DNA of 9,310 bases from an uncultured Pedobacter sp. (GTDB lineage: Bacteria > Bacteroidota > Bacteroidia > Sphingobacteriales > Sphingobacteriaceae). Every line of letters starts with the position of its first letter. Positions within the stretch are counted from its first letter, which is position 1. The DNA is taken from the NCBI GenBank assembly GCA_938008555.1, contig CALLKE010000068.1, positions 1 through 9,310 of the forward strand, in the 5' to 3' direction. Below are positions 6,840-9,310 of this stretch, in pieces. The notes beneath the pieces are model-generated. The model was given only the letters and a program-made list of their open reading frames with translations, was not told where the DNA came from and ran no database searches. The translations under genes and the position numbers were made by a program.

Positions 6840-7808
6840 TTGAAAACCGATTTAGAAATCTATGAGATTGCAAAAAGAACACTTCATGTTGAGGCAGAAG
6901 GAATTTTAAATCTTTGCAAACAAATTGACGGCAATACGTTCCCCCAAATTATTCATTTAATTTTATCACTCTCGGGAAGGGTTGTCATTACCGGAATTGG
7001 TAAAAGTGCCATCATTGCCCAAAAAATAGTTGCCACACTTAATTCTACAGGCACTCCTGCTCTTTTTATGCATGCTGCAGATGCCATACACGGTGACTTA
7101 GGAATGATACAGGATAATGACTTGGTCATATGTATTTCTAAAAGTGGGAATACCCCCGAAATCAAAGTGCTAATTCCCCTATTAAAACAAGCTGGCAATA
7201 CCTTAATTGGAATCGTTGGTGATGTGGATTCATTCTTAGCCAAACAAGCCGACTTTATTTTAAATACGACTATTGATGCAGAAGCCTGTCCTCATAATCT
7301 GGCCCCTACAAGCAGTACTACAGCTCAACTAGCTATGGGCGATGCCTTAGCAGTGTGTTTACTTGAAAGCAGAGAGTTTACCAGTGCTGATTTTGCAAAA
7401 TATCACCCGGGAGGATCTTTGGGGAAGCGTTTGTATTTAAAAGTGGGGGACTTATCGATCAATAATGAAAAACCTCAGGTATCACCCCAAACATCCATAC
7501 GAGATGTTCTGATTGAGATTACTAAAAATAGACTTGGTGCTGTTGCTGTGGTAGAAGATGAAACAATTGTTGGCATCATTACTGATGGTGACATTCGTCG
7601 AATGCTTGAAAAATACGTCACTATTGAATCGCTAAAAGCTTCGGACATTATGGGAGTATCTCCAAAACACATCGACCAAGACGAACTCGCTGTCAATGCA
7701 CTTGCACTGTTACGTAAAAACAACATTACTCAGGTCATTGTTTCATCGAATGGTAAATACGCCGGAATTGTTCATCTCCACGATTTATTGAAAGAAGGGA
7801 TTATATAA
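6840..7808 (+). CDS. kdsD: D-arabinose 5-phosphate isomerase (KpsF/GutQ family), 322 aa
   Basis: This enzyme interconverts D-ribulose 5-phosphate and D-arabinose 5-phosphate, the first step of Kdo synthesis and the source of the KdsA substrate. The N-terminal SIS domain (about 40-190) holds TGIGKSA (51-57), HAADAIHGDLG (78-88) and ISKSGNTPE (99-107). Two CBS domains follow at about 203-258 and 269-320. K55, H84, E107 and H189 have exactly the spacing of the E. coli KdsD active-site residues K59, H88, E111 and H193. The start is TTG at 6840: the frame is open upstream to a TGA at 6804-6806 with no ATG or GTG, and MKTDLEIYEIAKRTL fits the family N-terminus. The paralogues KpsF and GutQ have the same fold, but with kdsA nearby and no gut or capsule genes in sight, KdsD is the best name. 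Confidence 0.94.
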   Translation: MKTDLEIYEIAKRTLHVEAEGILNLCKQIDGNTFPQIIHLILSLSGRVVITGIGKSAIIAQKIVATLNSTGTPALFMHAADAIHGDLGMIQDNDLVICISKSGNTPEIKVLIPLLKQAGNTLIGIVGDVDSFLAKQADFILNTTIDAEACPHNLAPTSSTTAQLAMGDALAVCLLESREFTSADFAKYHPGGSLGKRLYLKVGDLSINNEKPQVSPQTSIRDVLIEITKNRLGAVAVVEDETIVGIITDGDIRRMLEKYVTIESLKASDIMGVSPKHIDQDELAVNALALLRKNNITQVIVSSNGKYAGIVHLHDLLKEGII

Positions 7809-7874
7809 AACAAATACGACAATGCTTAGTGCTGATTGCTTCGTACTAGGGCATTGACATTTAAAAAAATGAAT

Positions 7875-7926
7875 CGATCATGAGCTGTCATTCAAAAAAC
7901 TTAATAATTAACTCGACTCATGATCG
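7875..7926 (+). repeat. 10-bp perfect inverted repeat in the manC leader
   Basis: cgatcatgag at 7875-7884 and its exact complement ctcatgatcg at 7917-7926 enclose a 32-base AT-rich loop. The right arm ends 30 bases before the guanylyltransferase ATG and 4 bases before a short upstream ORF (7931-7960). It may be a regulator site or an RNA hairpin in the leader. A second, imperfect hairpin lies just upstream at 7820-7856, with no T-run after it, so neither looks like a normal kdsD terminator. Confidence 0.45.
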
Positions 7927-7930
7927 CCTC

Positions 7931-7960
7931 ATGGCTAGCAAAAACAGGTTAAATACATGA
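7931..7960 (+). CDS. Possible 9-residue leader ORF overlapping the manC start
   Basis: ATG at 7931 opens a nine-codon frame (MASKNRLNT) whose TGA at 7958-7960 overlaps the guanylyltransferase ATG in an ATGA arrangement. This would allow translational coupling. No clear ribosome binding site is visible, the peptide has no attenuator-like codon run, and an ORF this short can arise by chance. Confidence 0.2.
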   Translation: MASKNRLNT

Positions 7961-9039
7961 AAAACTCTTACGTCCTTATCATGGCCGGCGGTATTGGTAG
8001 CCGATTTTGGCCCATTAGTCGCACATCACATCCCAAACAATTCATTGATATTTTAGGTACCGGGAAAACTTTAATTCAGCACACTTATGATCGCTTTATC
8101 AAAATAATACCTAAAGCAAACATATTCATCGTTACCAATGAGCTATACAGAGAACTAGTCAAACAACAGCTGCCTGATTTAAGTGATCAGCAGATTTTAT
8201 GCGAGCCCATCATGCGTAATACTGCTCCATGTATTGCCTATGGTTCCAATAAGATCAAAAACATCAACCCTCATGCTTCCATTGTTGTAGCCCCCTCAGA
8301 TCATTTAATCTTAGACACAGATGCCTTTCTTACCTCTATTAAACAATCATTAGAGACGGTTGCTAAGAAAGATTGTCTCATTACCTTAGGAATTAAACCC
8401 TCTCGACCAGATACAGGCTACGGGTACATTCAATACAGCACGCAAAAAATTGATGATACACTCTTTAAAGTGAAAACCTTTACAGAAAAACCAAATCTTG
8501 AAATTGCGCAAACCTTTGTTCAGAGTGGCGATTTTTTATGGAATGCAGGTATTTTCATTTGGTCTGTCAAGTCTATTTTAGATGCTTTTGAAGCCCATTT
8601 ACCAGAGATACACGATATTTTCAAGGAAGGGGAAACTAGCTATAATACGCCCCAAGAACATAAGTTCATACAAAATGCATATTCTCAATGCACCAATATT
8701 TCGATCGACTATGGGATTATGGAGAAAGCAGATAATGTATACGTGCTGCCTTCCGAATTTGGGTGGTCTGATTTGGGGACTTGGGCTTCTATTTATGAGC
8801 TTACAGGGAAAGATTATGGCGGAAATGCCATTAATCCTCCCGAGAAAGTGATCATGTATGACTCTTCAAATTGTATGGTAAAAATGCCAAAAGACAAATT
8901 GGTGATCCTACAAGGTCTCCACAACTATATTGTTGTTGAAGATCATAATACCTTACTTATTTGTCCACGTGATCAGGAACAACATGTCAAACAAGTTGTA
9001 ATCGATATAAAACACCGCTTCGGGACAAATTTCATCTAA
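7957..9039 (+). CDS. manC: Mannose-1-phosphate guanylyltransferase, 360 aa
   Basis: This enzyme makes GDP-mannose from mannose 1-phosphate and GTP in the cytosol, for mannose, fucose or rhamnose residues of surface polysaccharides. The nucleotidyltransferase fold starts with MAGGIGSRFWPISR (9-22) and the PKQF motif (26-29). Further motifs are EPIMRNTAP (83-91), APSDH (112-116), TGYGYIQY (153-160), FTEKP (175-179), WNAGIFIW (195-202), DYGIMEK (251-257) and GWSDLGTW (269-276). At 360 residues it lacks the C-terminal cupin phosphomannose isomerase domain of bifunctional ManC/AlgA proteins, so isomerisation must come from a separate enzyme. It follows kdsD on the same strand after 148 bp of structured leader and is followed by a strong terminator, so it is the last gene of its unit. 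Confidence 0.93.
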   Translation: MKNSYVLIMAGGIGSRFWPISRTSHPKQFIDILGTGKTLIQHTYDRFIKIIPKANIFIVTNELYRELVKQQLPDLSDQQILCEPIMRNTAPCIAYGSNKIKNINPHASIVVAPSDHLILDTDAFLTSIKQSLETVAKKDCLITLGIKPSRPDTGYGYIQYSTQKIDDTLFKVKTFTEKPNLEIAQTFVQSGDFLWNAGIFIWSVKSILDAFEAHLPEIHDIFKEGETSYNTPQEHKFIQNAYSQCTNISIDYGIMEKADNVYVLPSEFGWSDLGTWASIYELTGKDYGGNAINPPEKVIMYDSSNCMVKMPKDKLVILQGLHNYIVVEDHNTLLICPRDQEQHVKQVVIDIKHRFGTNFI

Positions 9040-9097
9040 TTCGTCGCTTAATAATTGATCTGTAAATTATTAAAGTGTAAAATAATCACTACTATTC

Positions 9098-9150
9098 AAG
9101 GCTGATTCATAGGAAAGCTCATAAGCTAGATATGAATCAGCCTTCTTTCT
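9098..9150 (+). terminator. Rho-independent terminator after manC
   Basis: Perfectly complementary 14-bp arms at 9098-9111 (aaggctgattcata) and 9131-9144 (tatgaatcagcctt) are followed by a T-rich tract (ctttctttt). The 19-base loop itself contains two agct blocks that can pair. The plus-strand tail suits manC, about 60 bases after its stop. The A residues before the left arm are too few for a clear bidirectional terminator. Confidence 0.8.
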
Positions 9151-9175
9151 TTTCGCAATTCTTAAATCTTAAAAA

Positions 9176-9199
9176 GGTAGTGTATCAAAATGTATGATG
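9176..9199 (+). repeat. 24-bp direct repeat, copy 1 (possible IS end)
   Basis: This 24-bp unit begins ggtagtgtatc and ends tgtatgatg, and recurs at 9261-9284 with a single mismatch (A versus T at the twelfth base). The similarity does not clearly continue beyond the unit on either side. Spaced 85 bp apart, the two copies look like terminal sequences of a mobile element or a twice-used protein-binding site. The identity is inferred; no inverted copy is inside the window. Confidence 0.5.
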
Positions 9200-9260
9200 T
9201 TTTTTTAGGAGACCCAGTGAGGACATTCTAAACTTTGATTTATTTGCATAAACACAAAGT

Positions 9261-9284
9261 GGTAGTGTATCTAAATGTATGATG
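9261..9284 (+). repeat. 24-bp direct repeat, copy 2 (possible IS left end)
   Basis: This is the second copy of the unit at 9176-9199, differing at one base. It is followed by cagggataaaaaagt and an ATG at 9308-9310, the last three bases of the window. A terminal repeat placed shortly before a start codon is the usual layout of the left end of an insertion sequence, with the transposase gene running off the right edge. The purine-rich aggga could be its ribosome binding site. The IS family cannot be named from this fragment. Confidence 0.4.
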
Positions 9285-9310
9285 ACTCTTTTCAGGGATA
9301 AAAAAGTATG

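Noticed and set aside
7820..7856. Hairpin after kdsD as an intrinsic terminator
   Set aside because: The stem needs a wobble and a bulge and is followed by acatttaaaaaaatg, not by a T-run.
9048..9073. Nine-bp AT-only stem just after manC
   Set aside because: It has no GC pairs and no T-tract; the GC-containing 14-bp stem at 9098-9144 is the better terminator.
9190..9231. Thirteen-codon frame starting inside the first right-edge repeat (MYDVFLGDPVRTF)
   Set aside because: It is very short, has no visible ribosome binding site, and the matching frame in the second repeat diverges after three codons.
1..9310. CRISPR array, tRNA or rRNA genes, defence or toxin-antitoxin genes
   Set aside because: Nothing with such repeat spacing, RNA folds or protein motifs was seen on either strand.

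Overview
The window looks like chromosomal DNA of a Bacteroidota member, plausibly Sphingobacteriaceae (Sphingobacterium/Pedobacter-like). This rests on the AT-rich composition, the general lack of strong Shine-Dalgarno sites, a few promoter-like boxes of the Bacteroidota type (TAnnTTTG), and the look of the proteins. The genus is an inference and was not tested by any search.

Layout. (1) Positions 1-1244, forward: an edge fragment, then a tandem pair of heavy-metal-associated (HMA) domain genes. The first is a free 80-residue HMA protein. The second is an HMA domain fused to a MauE/DoxX-like membrane domain with a Cys-x-Cys motif. (2) 1330-2322, forward: a three-histidine-box membrane fatty acid desaturase, locally more GC-rich than its neighbours and carrying a 13-bp perfect inverted repeat near its 5' end. 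(3) 2408-6742, reverse: recQ, then kdsA (start overlapping the recQ stop), then a separate RhlE-type DEAD-box RNA helicase gene. (4) 6840-9039, forward: kdsD, divergent from recQ, then a mannose-1-phosphate guanylyltransferase gene. (5) 9040-9310: a strong hairpin terminator, then two near-identical 24-bp direct repeats 85 bp apart and an ATG on the last three bases, which may be the edge of an insertion sequence.

How the genes work together. KdsD makes D-arabinose 5-phosphate and KdsA condenses it with phosphoenolpyruvate to give Kdo-8-phosphate, so the centre of the window holds two successive steps of Kdo (inner-core LPS) synthesis on either side of the recQ/kdsD divergent junction. The guanylyltransferase supplies GDP-mannose for surface glycans. 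recQ shares a transcription unit with kdsA, probably for reasons of gene order and not function. The HMA genes look like metal binding or trafficking functions whose partners probably lie left of the window.

Most of the window is conserved housekeeping DNA. The parts most worth a second look are the HMA/MauE pair, the manC leader (inverted repeat plus a 9-codon ORF overlapping the start), the inverted repeat in the desaturase gene, and the repeats at the right edge. Three of the eight complete genes start with GTG or TTG.
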